Below, piece by piece: positions 9,659-18,443 of a stretch of DNA of 48,586 nt (the stretch's first letter is position 1; each line of letters begins with the position of its first letter). The DNA comes from an uncultured Schlesneria sp. (GTDB lineage: Bacteria; Planctomycetota; Planctomycetia; Planctomycetales; Planctomycetaceae): NCBI GenBank assembly GCA_903840265.1, contig CAIMFH010000063.1, positions 1 through 48,586 of the forward strand. The letters run 5' to 3'. Both the position numbers and the translations under genes were made by a program. The notes beneath the pieces are model-generated. The model was not told the DNA's origin. It was given only the letters and a program-made list of their open reading frames with translations, and did no database searches.

Positions 9659-11617
9659 CTATGCAGCTGCTCGACTTGGACTTTGAACCGACGCCGTCGA
9701 CCTCTCCATCCAGGCTTGAAACATCAAGACGTTCCACAATTGCGATGCGCGGTTGCAACCGCCCACCAAGTGTTCTTGCCATGTTCGCTGGACGACTCGC
9801 GCGTCGAGATAGCCAGCATCAGAAATCGACTTCTCGTTCAAATGATGTTCGGCCCATTCTCGAAGAGGGCCTCGCAGCCATTCGGCAATTGGTACTGCGA
9901 AACCCTTTTTCGGACGATCAATCAATGGCTGGGGGACATGGCGATAAAGGATGTCTCGCAAGATCCATTTTGTAACGCCATTTCGCACAAGCATCTGATC
10001 AGGCAGAGACATTGCGAATTCCATGATCCGATGATCAAGTAAAGGAGACCGAGACTCCAAACCGACGTGCATCGTGGCTCGATCGACTTTCACGAGAATG
10101 TCATCGGGCAGGTATGCCCCAGCATCGGTCAACATCATCCGGCGAAGCAGGTTTCCACCTTGCGTTCCCTGTTTGGAGGTTGAATTCGTTCCTCCGCCGG
10201 AAATACCGAGCACGACCGAAGCAGGATCGTTCCACGAAGAGATCATCGATCGGTAAGCGTCATCGAATGAAGTAGCGGCGAGGAATCGGCTGGCCCAGTT
10301 TGCCTTGTTGGCCAATGAACCCGATTTCGCAGACCGAATCGCAGAAAGCGATGCGATCTGCCGTCCGATCGGCACTCGTAGAGACGAAGGGATCATCGAG
10401 GTCGCACGCCACACTCGCTGCATCAGCTGGTATCGCTCATACCCTCCGAAGATCTCATCGCCACCATCACCCGACAGTGAAACAGTGACGTTGGATCGCG
10501 CAAGCTTGGAGACGAGCAATGTTGGTATCTGCGATGAATCCGCGAAAGGTTCGTCGTAGACATCGGGGAGCGAGGGAATAACCTCAAGAGCATCGGCGGC
10601 GTTGACATACAATTCCGTGTGCTCGGTACCCAGATGCTGGGCGACGGCTTTGGCGAAGTGTGCTTCGTTATATTTGCTTTCGTGAAAGCCAATACTGAAT
10701 GTTCGAATCGGACGCGAGGATTGAGCCTGCATCAACGAAACGACCAGAGAGGAATCAATCCCTCCCGACAGAAAAGCGCCAAGTGGTACATCCGCAACGA
10801 TTTGCTCACGAATCGTCCGTTTGAGTATGTTTTCAAGAGCAACAGAAGCGTCTGCCACTGTCCCCGTGAAAGGAGCCATCGTCGCTTGCTTGCTCGCTTC
10901 TTCTAACGACCAGAACTTCTCCAATTCTGGCATATGACCTGCAATCACATCTTCAGCGGAGAACGAGATCACAGCACCTGGCTGCAGTTTCCGGATATTT
11001 TTGTAGATTGTTTGCGGTGCGGGGATGTAGCCGAACCGCATGAATGCGCCGAGCGCATCTCTATTGATGTTGGGAACAAACGCCGGGTGAGATGTCAGAG
11101 CACGCAATTCGGACCCAAACAGCAACGTTTTTTTCGAGATCCCAAAGTAGAGGGGTTTTTCGCCGAATCGATCTCGCGCCAAAATCAGCCGTCGCGACCG
11201 CTTGTCCCAAACCGCGACTGCGAACATTCCCACGCATCGTCGCAAAGTTTCGGTGATTCCCCACTCTTCGAATCCCGCGGCCAGAATTTCGGTGTCCGAA
11301 TGACCACGCAACGACAACTGATGATTACGCGATCTGAGATCCCTCAAAACGTCTTTGTGATTGTAGATCTCACCATTGAAGACGATCACGAAATGGCCAC
11401 TTGGTGAAGCCATTGGTTGATGGCCTGCTTCCGTAAGATCCAGGATGGCCAGCCTTCGAAATGAGAATGCGACGCCAGTCGCGGCATCGGACCAGACTCC
11501 GGCATCGTCAGGTCCACGATGCGAGATTCGATCTGCCATGCGGTCGGCGAGCTGATTCAGTTCCATGGCGGACGAGTTGTTGTTTCCGCATTCCATAAAT
11601 CCTGCGAAACCACACAT
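9659..11617 (-). CDS. asnB: Asparagine synthase (glutamine-hydrolysing), AsnB family
   Basis: This protein has 652 residues, the normal length for the family. The mature N-terminal nucleophile Cys2 is seen in MCGFAGF, followed by the RISHRGPDDAG and RRLAILDLTEAGHQPM glutaminase motifs. The C-terminal synthetase domain has the PP-loop FLSGGIDSSLVVSLM and LSGDGGDEIFGGYERY. In exopolysaccharide loci such proteins often serve as amidotransferases that modify glycan carboxyl groups rather than making free asparagine; that role here rests only on the neighbours. It is flanked by the flippase and a glycosyltransferase. It ends in SRAAA. Confidence 0.93.
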   Translation of the reverse strand: MCGFAGFMECGNNNSSAMELNQLADRMADRISHRGPDDAGVWSDAATGVAFSFRRLAILDLTEAGHQPMASPSGHFVIVFNGEIYNHKDVLRDLRSRNHQLSLRGHSDTEILAAGFEEWGITETLRRCVGMFAVAVWDKRSRRLILARDRFGEKPLYFGISKKTLLFGSELRALTSHPAFVPNINRDALGAFMRFGYIPAPQTIYKNIRKLQPGAVISFSAEDVIAGHMPELEKFWSLEEASKQATMAPFTGTVADASVALENILKRTIREQIVADVPLGAFLSGGIDSSLVVSLMQAQSSRPIRTFSIGFHESKYNEAHFAKAVAQHLGTEHTELYVNAADALEVIPSLPDVYDEPFADSSQIPTLLVSKLARSNVTVSLSGDGGDEIFGGYERYQLMQRVWRATSMIPSSLRVPIGRQIASLSAIRSAKSGSLANKANWASRFLAATSFDDAYRSMISSWNDPASVVLGISGGGTNSTSKQGTQGGNLLRRMMLTDAGAYLPDDILVKVDRATMHVGLESRSPLLDHRIMEFAMSLPDQMLVRNGVTKWILRDILYRHVPQPLIDRPKKGFAVPIAEWLRGPLREWAEHHLNEKSISDAGYLDARVVQRTWQEHLVGGCNRASQLWNVLMFQAWMERSTASVQSPSRAAA

Positions 11618-11713
11618 ACGATTAGACTCTCGGAATTCAAAGTCGGTTAACGATCAACACTGTCTAGTCACGCAAAGGCTTCCAGCCGCCATCTTCAGAT
11701 CTACGAATCGAAA

Positions 11714-13078
11714 TCAAGCACTCATCTTCAAGTTTGGCTGTGGTTGTATTTCGCAACGCTTCGCAGCTAGTTCAGATTGGATGTATTTAAGAAAGACCGC
11801 TGCGTGAAGAAAAACCATGATCGCTGACGTTCCGAGAAGGGAAATTGCGGCCCCAAATATTTGAAAAGACGGCGTCAAGAGGACCAGCAGAACGGCGCAT
11901 GAACAGACTGAGATCAGTTGCAAGCGGGATTTAACTGAGTACAGATTGGCCGCCATCAGCCCCGTTCCAATAAAAATGTGCGTATAGCAGAGGGCTACTC
12001 CTGCCAAGATGACCAACAACAGCGACAGATAGCGCGGTTCATAGTTTCCAAAAACCAAAGTCAATGCCTGCTTGCCCATGAACAAAGCACCGAGAAAGCC
12101 AACGAACCCAATGCCGAATCCACATAACACAAGGGTGCCGACGAACCTTCGAAATGCATGAATCTCTCCACCTTTCAACAGCCGCGCCAACTGAGGTCCC
12201 ACGGATTGTGCGATCGCGTTAATCAAGATCGCTCCCAGATTCGCACAGGCGACAATGGTCGAAAAGATACCGATTGCCTCTTCGCTTGCAGAGATCGCCA
12301 GGAAGTACCTTGGTAGGTTACCTTCCACAGCTGACAGGAAAGTGGCGCATCCCAGCGGAAAGGCTGTGACAGCTATTTTCGAGAAGTTGGGGGATAAAAA
12401 GCTTCGCGACAAAGGCCACCCTGGAGCACCAGATCGGGGCAACACCGCGAACCAGAGAGGTATGTCCAATCCGATCGTGATTGCCAAACTGACACTCGCA
12501 AGTGTCAAGACCGCGGCGTTCAGGTCTTGAAAACAAACGATCGCTCCGATGAATCCAATTCCGCTGAGGATGTTTCGGAGCATCGTCGAAATGCCGAGCG
12601 CGCGAAATTGTTCAGCTTGCTGGAGGGCACCCTGAAACATGTCACTAATCGAATCGGTCACTCGTACAACTGAAAGAGCCAAGATAATGGCCGCCAAATC
12701 GTGCGAATGCATGCACGAAATGGCAACCAGAATCAACATCGCTGCGCAGACGGAGGTCGCCCGAAAAGACAGATAATCCCTGAAGGAAAACCTGCGGCTG
12801 ATATCCACAACCTGCAAATTGCGGAGTTGCATTTGGGCAAGCAGGATGACTGGATTCACGACGGCAGATGCGTAGGCGAAGCGACCGACGGTTGCCAGGT
12901 CTGAACAACGAGTTAGCGCCAGCAACATTCCTAACTGAACGGCCACTTGGACAATATTTGCCGAAAGCATCCAAGACACGTTAGACAGCAGCGAATTGAC
13001 GCGTTGCGGTGTGAATGCGTGCGTTACCGGCAGGGCTAAAACGACTGGATTCTCGGCGATGGGCGAGCTGGCGCGCAT
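11714..13078 (-). CDS. Polysaccharide flippase (Wzx-like, MOP superfamily)
   Basis: This 454-residue protein has about 12-14 hydrophobic segments, with RVNSLLSNVSWMLSANIVQVAVQLGMLLAL near the N-terminus as expected for the first helices of MOP-type flippases. It probably moves the undecaprenyl-linked repeat unit across the cytoplasmic membrane. No strong Shine-Dalgarno sequence precedes the start at 13078, so the N-terminus could be shorter; the next methionine region near residue 37 would remove a charged leader. It lies between the asparagine synthase and a 320 bp spacer that ends at the NtrC-like gene fragment. Confidence 0.85.
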   Translation of the reverse strand: MRASSPIAENPVVLALPVTHAFTPQRVNSLLSNVSWMLSANIVQVAVQLGMLLALTRCSDLATVGRFAYASAVVNPVILLAQMQLRNLQVVDISRRFSFRDYLSFRATSVCAAMLILVAISCMHSHDLAAIILALSVVRVTDSISDMFQGALQQAEQFRALGISTMLRNILSGIGFIGAIVCFQDLNAAVLTLASVSLAITIGLDIPLWFAVLPRSGAPGWPLSRSFLSPNFSKIAVTAFPLGCATFLSAVEGNLPRYFLAISASEEAIGIFSTIVACANLGAILINAIAQSVGPQLARLLKGGEIHAFRRFVGTLVLCGFGIGFVGFLGALFMGKQALTLVFGNYEPRYLSLLLVILAGVALCYTHIFIGTGLMAANLYSVKSRLQLISVCSCAVLLVLLTPSFQIFGAAISLLGTSAIMVFLHAAVFLKYIQSELAAKRCEIQPQPNLKMSA

Positions 13079-13345
13079 ACGGATCAGCCCATCTCATCAA
13101 GGGAGGGGCTAGATGGTCGCAAATTCATGAAGGATTCACGGCAAAGCAATTCCGCACTGCCAAGAATTCGGCGACGCACAGCACTCCTCCTTGAGTGTTT
13201 GGCCAGATTTAATTCAGAGCAACCCGTTTTGCAGATTCCACTTCCGCCAGGCTCCGCAATGGTTTAATGAAAACCGGCAGATTCTGCAAGATGATGTTTC
13301 TGGCCACTGGAATAGCAGAAACCGAAGTGGCCACCAAGAAACGAA
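13079..13345. other. Intergenic spacer upstream of the flippase
   Basis: No gene is visible. It contains a small dyad around 13300-13335 (TGGCCACT and AGTGGCCA arms, about 16 base loop) and probably the promoter of the flippase operon. No clear -35/-10 pair could be chosen with confidence. Confidence 0.4.
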
Positions 13346-13378
13346 CCAGCCCGGTGACCTGAGGGGCAACCGGGCTGG
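13346..13378 (-). terminator. Hairpin, diverged copy of the regulator terminator
   Basis: Arms CCAGCCCGGT (13346-13355) and ACCGGGCTGG (13369-13378) form a 10 bp stem. It stands at the same place relative to the gene fragment as the stronger hairpin at 16461-16500 does to the intact regulator, so it came with the duplication. Confidence 0.7.
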
Positions 13379-13401
13379 CTTGCGATGTTGTCTGATTGGA
13401 A

Positions 13402-13866
13402 TCAGGCGGCTCGTTGTTCGGATTCGATGTGTTCGATCGTTTCTGGAGCGATGGCGACGGGGACCCAGGCTTTCAGGTTGGAGCCTGGTCCGCCTCGTGG
13501 GGGGTAGCCGTATTCGCGGAGCTTGCCTGAGAGGGTGCGGATGCCGATTTGCAGGGCTTTGGCTGTCTTTTCGCGGTTGAAGGTCGCTTCGATCAGCTTG
13601 CGTTCCATTTCGGCCAGCGTCAGGCCGGGGAGGGCGTCGGCTTCTTCCTCAGTCACTTCGCGTGGGGTCAGCCACGGTTCGATGATCAAGGCGGTGAGCA
13701 GCAGGGTTCTGCCGTCGTCCAATTTCAAGAGGCCGGGATGACGAATCGTCTGACCCATCGGCGCGGGTTCGCACTGGCCGAACAGATCTTGTTCTTGTGT
13801 TTCGGCCGACGGGACGCTGCAATCGATCTTGACGAAGGGCCGGTGAGCTCGGCGACCGGAATCGCT
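13402..13866 (-). pseudogene. Truncated, internally deleted copy of the NtrC-like regulator
   Basis: The translation matches the regulator at 16517-18022 from about its residue 206 (DSGRRAHRPF) to its last residue (EQRAA). Two internal pieces are missing: about 138 codons (414 bp) between GRTLLL and the IIEPWLTPREV segment, and five codons (15 bp) in the helix-turn-helix region, where FNRFAGNREK becomes FNREK between short CGGTTG direct repeats. Both deletions keep the frame. No start codon matches the homologous 5' end; the first ATG inside would give 118 residues keeping the C-terminal Fis-type region. The GC-rich remainder is close to the parent copy, so the event looks fairly recent. It is most simply a pseudogene, but a small DNA-binding product cannot be excluded. 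Confidence 0.88.
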
Positions 13867-13914
13867 AAATTGAGTCGCTCTTGCTTAGCTCATTCGCGAC
13901 TATGCAGCGTGAGT

Positions 13915-15075
13915 TTATGCGACTTGTAGTGACGTCGAATCTGATGCCAACTGCCAGCTGGCCTCGCGAACGGCATCTGCGACCCGAGCGGCGTCCTCGA
14001 TTGACAGGTGCGGGCCGATCGGCAGGCTAAGAACTCGGCGGTGAATGTGCTCGGCAATCGGAAATTTGCCGTGCAGGCATGATCCGAGTTCGGAATAAGC
14101 TGGCTGCTCATGCGGCGGAATTGGATAGTGAATCATCGTGCCAATCTGATTTTCCTTGAGGCGACGCTGCAGTTGATCTCGCTCAGGATGCTGAACCACG
14201 AATAGATGCCAGGCAGAGTCCGCAGAGGGATCGATGTGAGGTAACACCAATCCCGGAACATCGCTGAGTTCCGTCAGGTAGATCTGGGCAATTTGTTTTC
14301 GTCGCTGATTCCATTCATCCAAGACAGGAATCTTGACGCGTAGAATCGCGGCTTGAAGTTCATCCAGACGAGAATTGAATCCCTTCTGTTCGTTGTGATA
14401 TTTCACTCGCGACCCATAGTTTCGGAGTACCCGAATCTGGTCGGCCATGGCATCGTCATTTGTCGTGACGGCACCGGCGTCGCCAAACGCACCCAGGTTT
14501 TTCCCGGGATAGAAACTGAACCCCGCGGCATCCGACAATGCGCCTGCTTTGATTCCGCACCACGTTGCACCGTGAGCTTGCGCGGCGTCTTCGAGCAACA
14601 CCAATCCGCGGCGTGTGGCGATTTCCCTCAATGCCGTCATGTTGGCGGTCTGACCGTAGAGATGGACCGCGAGTATCGCTCGAGTTCGCGGGGTGATCAG
14701 TTCTTCGACCCGAGTCGGATCGAGGTTATAAGTCTGCGGATCCGGTTCGACTGGAACGGGTGTCGCTCCGGCGTATGAAACGGCCAACCACGTTGCAATA
14801 TATGTATTCGCCGGAACGATGACTTCATCACCGGAGCCGATCCCGAATGCACGTAGAATAAGGTGCAGTGCCTCCAGGCCGTTCCCAACTCCAATACAAT
14901 GCTTGGCACCACAGTACTGAGCCCATTCTTGTTCGAAAGCCTCGACTTCGCTTCCGAGGATGTACCATCCGGATTGCATGACGCGGAAATAGGCCTCATC
15001 CAACTGCTTCTGCAATTCAGTATACGTCGCCTTGAGATCGAGAAATGGGATATCCCTCTTCAGCTGCGAGTTCAC
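13915..15075 (-). CDS. DegT/DnrJ/EryC1/StrS family sugar aminotransferase (FdtB/QdtB-like)
   Basis: This PLP enzyme would aminate a 3-keto or 4-keto sugar nucleotide. It shows [14 protein letters not shown], the usual N-terminus of the FdtB/QdtB-type branch, [34 protein letters not shown], and [16 protein letters not shown] with the PLP lysine. A longer frame reaches 15180, but the GTG at 15075 begins just before the conserved region and has a GGGAGGGG element about ten bases upstream, so I use that start (386 residues). It is the second gene of a two-gene cassette with the SDR protein. The subfamily substrate is inferred from overall appearance and not proven. Confidence 0.9.
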   Translation of the reverse strand: MNSQLKRDIPFLDLKATYTELQKQLDEAYFRVMQSGWYILGSEVEAFEQEWAQYCGAKHCIGVGNGLEALHLILRAFGIGSGDEVIVPANTYIATWLAVSYAGATPVPVEPDPQTYNLDPTRVEELITPRTRAILAVHLYGQTANMTALREIATRRGLVLLEDAAQAHGATWCGIKAGALSDAAGFSFYPGKNLGAFGDAGAVTTNDDAMADQIRVLRNYGSRVKYHNEQKGFNSRLDELQAAILRVKIPVLDEWNQRRKQIAQIYLTELSDVPGLVLPHIDPSADSAWHLFVVQHPERDQLQRRLKENQIGTMIHYPIPPHEQPAYSELGSCLHGKFPIAEHIHRRVLSLPIGPHLSIEDAARVADAVREASWQLASDSTSLQVA

Positions 15076-15269
15076 GATTCTTACCCCTCCCTGGGATCTT
15101 TGGCTTCGGCTTGACCTGGATGGCTTTCGCCTCTTGCCCAGCAATCGCCTGTACAGAGAGATCGCATCTCTCACTAGCACTTACGTTTGTTCGTTTTCAA
15201 ATGGCACCCACGACAGCAACGTCGAAAGTCCTGTCACTTGCGACATGATTCCGGTGTACCAAATGATGT

Positions 15270-16313
15270 TCAAGCGGCGCGGCGCGATGCGGAAGGTGAC
15301 ATCAATGATCCCCAGTATTGTTCGCGATGCTGACGGTAATAACGAACTGTTGCTTCGAGGCCCTCTCGAAGTGATGTTCGGGGTTCCCAACCGATGTTCT
15401 TGCGAATCTTGCTGATGTCTGAGTAAAAATCACCGGGCTCTTGCGCTTTTCTTTCTGCAGAGAACGGAGCAAATTCCCAGCGTCCGGACCCCGTCACCGC
15501 AATGATTGTCTCGGCGAGTTCGCGGAATGTTGTCGGATGATCCACCCCGACGTTGAAAACTTCTCCGACGGCCGAAGGGCTTTTTGCGGCAAGCATCAGG
15601 GCGTCGACACAGTCGTCAACGTACAGGAAATCTCGCTTGATACTGCCGTCGCCAAACAACTTGATCGTTTCGTCATCGATGGCTAAACGGACAAACCAGT
15701 TTGCGACACCGTATTGATGGTGCTTCATCTGTGCACGCGGGCCGTAGATGTTAGTCAGTCGTAGCAGGACAGATTCAATTCCATGGCTGGAGTGGTAGAA
15801 CTGAATCGTCTTTTCCGCTGCCAGATTAGAAATCTCGTACAGGCCTTTGGGATTCGTGGGCGCGTCTTCATTGACCGGAAGTTTTACGGCAGGGCCGTAT
15901 TGTCCTCGAGTACCAGTAAATACGACTTTCGCTCGCGGGTTGAACCTTCGAAGTGCCTCCATCAAGACCACCGTGCCCTTGATGTTGTATTCAACGTCGG
16001 TGTAGGGGTCGCTCAAACTCATGACATGCGAAACTTGCCCGGCCAGATGGAACACGTATTCCTGATCTCGGACCAGCCAGTCCATCGCGAGACGGTCGCA
16101 AATATCGCCAAAATTGACTGTTACGTTGTCTCGGACAGTCGCGATATTGAATAGATTTCCACCATATTCCGCGACCATCGCGTCCGCGATCGTCACCTTC
16201 GCGCCCAGTTCTGCAAGACGAATTGCGAGATTGGATCCAATAAATCCCATGCCTCCCGTGATCAAGACTCGTCGACCTGTCCAATCGCTTTGCAGTTTCG
16301 ATTGATTTATCAC
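15270..16313 (-). CDS. NAD-dependent epimerase/dehydratase (extended SDR) with altered active-site motif
   Basis: This 347-residue extended SDR protein probably acts on a nucleotide sugar. The Rossmann motif TGGMGFIGSNLA is at residues 19-30, and it has FHLAGQVSH, VVFTGTRGQYG, and LRLTNIYGPR and KRDFLYVDDCVDAL near the substrate-binding part. The expected YxxxK pair is seen as Y159-E-I-S-N163: the lysine is asparagine, coded AAT. The start is the GTG at 16313, which has GGAGAGG six bases upstream, rather than the TTG at 16406. It overlaps no gene and is followed by the aminotransferase after about 195 bp. It ends in SRRAA. Confidence 0.87.
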   Translation of the reverse strand: MINQSKLQSDWTGRRVLITGGMGFIGSNLAIRLAELGAKVTIADAMVAEYGGNLFNIATVRDNVTVNFGDICDRLAMDWLVRDQEYVFHLAGQVSHVMSLSDPYTDVEYNIKGTVVLMEALRRFNPRAKVVFTGTRGQYGPAVKLPVNEDAPTNPKGLYEISNLAAEKTIQFYHSSHGIESVLLRLTNIYGPRAQMKHHQYGVANWFVRLAIDDETIKLFGDGSIKRDFLYVDDCVDALMLAAKSPSAVGEVFNVGVDHPTTFRELAETIIAVTGSGRWEFAPFSAERKAQEPGDFYSDISKIRKNIGWEPRTSLREGLEATVRYYRQHREQYWGSLMSPSASRRAA

Positions 16314-16460
16314 GGACCTCTCCAATCCCAGCCACATTCGAGCAACATCATTCCGGCACTTTCTGCCGATAGGGCACCGAATATCATGGTCTGCAAAACT
16401 CGTCAATATCGTCCTTGATCCCCGACGTTCCGCGGCTGTCTAAAACCTAGACACAAAGAA

Positions 16461-16500
16461 GCAAACAGCCCGGTTGCTGTGGGCAACCGGGCTGTTTTGC
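16461..16500 (-). terminator. Terminator of the NtrC-like regulator gene
   Basis: Arms AAACAGCCCGGTTGC and GCAACCGGGCTGTTT form a 15 bp stem with a five-base loop directly after the regulator stop. On the minus strand the stem ends in a short T run. A diverged copy is at 13346-13378. Confidence 0.85.
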
Positions 16501-16516
16501 GGTGATTTCTGCCGAA

Positions 16517-18022
16517 TCAGGCGGCTCGTTGTTCCGATTCGATGTGTTCGATCGTTTCCGGGGCGATGGCGACTGGGACCCAGGCCTTCAGGTTCGAACC
16601 TGGTCCGCCTCGTGGGGGGTAGCCGTATTCTCGGAGCTTGCCTGAGAGGGTGCGGATGCCGATTTGCAGGGCTTTGGCTGTCTTTTCGCGGTTGCCCGCG
16701 AAGCGGTTGAAGGTCGCTTCGATCAGCTTGCGTTCCATTTCGGCCAGCGTCAGACCGGGCAGGGCGTCGGCTTCCTCTTCGGTCACTTCGCGTGGGGTCA
16801 GCCACGGTTCGATGATTGAGGCGGTCAGCTTGCTGCCCCAGTCCAAAGCACAGGCTCGTTCGATGACGTTTTCGAGTTCGCAGATGTTGCCGGGCCATTC
16901 GTGACGTTGCAGAACGTGCAGGGCGTCCAAGGTCAGCGAACGTGGTGGTCGGCCTTCGCGTCCGGAGACTCGACGCAGGAAGTGTTCGGCCAGCGGGGCG
17001 ATGTCGTCTTTGCGAGATCGCAACGTCGGCAGGTTGATGCAGGTTTGCGAGGCTTCTTCGTGCAGATCGCGTCGGAACAGGCCTTTGTCGACCAGGCTGA
17101 CGAGGTCGACGTTGGCTCCGAAGACGAATCGCACGTCGAATCGGATTCGTTCGCCGGTCTGCGGATGCACGTAACATTGCTCGCGAATCAGCGTGGTAAT
17201 CTGCTTCTGAACGGGCAGAGCGACGAACTGAACTTGTTCGAGTAACAGGGTTCCGCCGTCGGCCAATTCCAGTCGGCCGGGATGACGAATCGTCTGGCCC
17301 ATCGGAGCGGGTTCGCACTGGCCGAACAGGTCTTGTTCGAGTGTTTCAGCCGACAGGACGCTGCAATCGATCTTCACGAATGGTCGGTGAGCTCGGCGGC
17401 CGGAATCGTGAATCGCCTGGGCGACAAGATCGGTTCCTGAGCCTGGTTCACCTTGAATCAGGACGCAACCGTTGCCGTCAGCGACTGACTGAACCTGCTG
17501 TCGCAGCGTGTGCATGGCTGGGCTGTGGCCGACCATGTCTCGCAGATTGCGGTTGCTGAGTTGGCGGCGGAGGCGGCGGTTTTCGGCCATCAACTTGGAG
17601 CGTTGAACGGCACCAGCCAGCGTCAACGCGAACGTCGAGGCGGTGTAGGGCTGAGTCAACAGTTCGATGCCATTGGCGGCGGGCAGGATTTGTGGGCCGT
17701 CGTCAGAAGCTGAGGCGACCAGGCAGACCAGTTGAGTCGACCAGCCCTTTTGCTGGATCAACCCGGCGATCGAACCGGCTGTTTCACCTGGAGACAGCGG
17801 TCCGACGAGGCAGACCTCGCAGGCCTGCAGGCTGAGCGACTGAGCGGCCGCATCATACGAGTTGACCACGCGAGTCGTCAGACCGGCGGATCGGACATCG
17901 TTCTCAAGCCGCCAAGCGACTTCCTGATCGCACGAGACGATCAAGACATTGGGAGCGGATTCCGCGACAGGTGCCGAAGCACGTTGTGGGAATGGGATCA
18001 CATCGGGATGGGCAGTCGTCAT
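16517..18022 (-). CDS. NtrC-like regulator with degenerate receiver and AAA+ domains and intact Fis-type HTH
   Basis: This 501-residue protein is laid out like an NtrC-family response regulator. Residues 25-140 resemble a receiver, but the phosphoacceptor strand reads EVCLVGPLSPGET with no aspartate at the expected place. Residues 165-395 resemble the sigma-54 interaction AAA+ domain, with key residues changed: Walker A GEPGSGTD (191-198, lysine to threonine), GAFTGA replaced by PAPMGQ (237-242), Walker B LLLEQ instead of LFLDE, and WPGNICEL with Cys in place of the sensor II arginine. Residues 428-470 form a good Fis-type helix-turn-helix (MERKLIEATFNRFAGNREKTAKALQI). It therefore probably binds DNA but should not hydrolyse ATP or open a sigma-54 promoter in the usual way. 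A shortened copy lies at 13402-13866. It ends in EQRAA. It is probably a regulator of the surrounding polysaccharide genes, by position only. Confidence 0.88.
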   Translation of the reverse strand: MTTAHPDVIPFPQRASAPVAESAPNVLIVSCDQEVAWRLENDVRSAGLTTRVVNSYDAAAQSLSLQACEVCLVGPLSPGETAGSIAGLIQQKGWSTQLVCLVASASDDGPQILPAANGIELLTQPYTASTFALTLAGAVQRSKLMAENRRLRRQLSNRNLRDMVGHSPAMHTLRQQVQSVADGNGCVLIQGEPGSGTDLVAQAIHDSGRRAHRPFVKIDCSVLSAETLEQDLFGQCEPAPMGQTIRHPGRLELADGGTLLLEQVQFVALPVQKQITTLIREQCYVHPQTGERIRFDVRFVFGANVDLVSLVDKGLFRRDLHEEASQTCINLPTLRSRKDDIAPLAEHFLRRVSGREGRPPRSLTLDALHVLQRHEWPGNICELENVIERACALDWGSKLTASIIEPWLTPREVTEEEADALPGLTLAEMERKLIEATFNRFAGNREKTAKALQIGIRTLSGKLREYGYPPRGGPGSNLKAWVPVAIAPETIEHIESEQRAA

Positions 18023-18443
18023 GCGGTCACCATGATCGGAAAGGGACGATGTGCGAAGTCAGTACGTACTTTGGACGATCCGCAGGACGTTTGTCTTCGG
18101 TGAAAAGCGACCGACTGGTCGCACGTAATCGAATTGAAAACTGGGAGACGGGACGACTTCGCCACTGGCACGAAGCCCTCTTACCGACGAATCAACGACA
18201 CTTCAAACTTGTTGTCGCGAAGCGAACAACAGGCTTGATTTGAAGCCATTCGGGCGGCTTGAGTTGCAATCAAGATTTGCTATGGGAGATGAACGAGGGG
18301 GTGTTTATTCGCAACCGGCAGAATGTGTCAATTGGTTTTGTTTAATGCGTAAAAGAATTGTAAAACGCGACAAATCCGCAGTTTTTTTAAAGGTCGAGCG
18401 CGCTGCTGGCACGCGAGTTCGAGCTTATTTTGGCAGTTTGGGC
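18023..18443. other. Gene-free stretch between regulator and MFS transporter
   Basis: I see no credible gene in these 421 bases. The part near 18340-18395 is unusually AT-rich (TTTAATGCGTAAAAG, then a run of seven Ts), which would suit the promoter of the regulator on the minus strand. An imperfect dyad at about 18392-18426 follows the MFS stop but lacks a T run on the correct strand. Confidence 0.4.

Noticed and set aside
16440-17318. 292-codon minus-strand frame inside the regulator gene
   Set aside because: It is out of phase with the NtrC-like reading frame and is Arg/Pro/Ser-rich, as expected for a shadow of a GC-rich gene.
18385-18426. Possible terminator after the MFS gene
   Set aside because: The dyad is broken by mismatches, and on the minus strand it is followed by A residues, not T.
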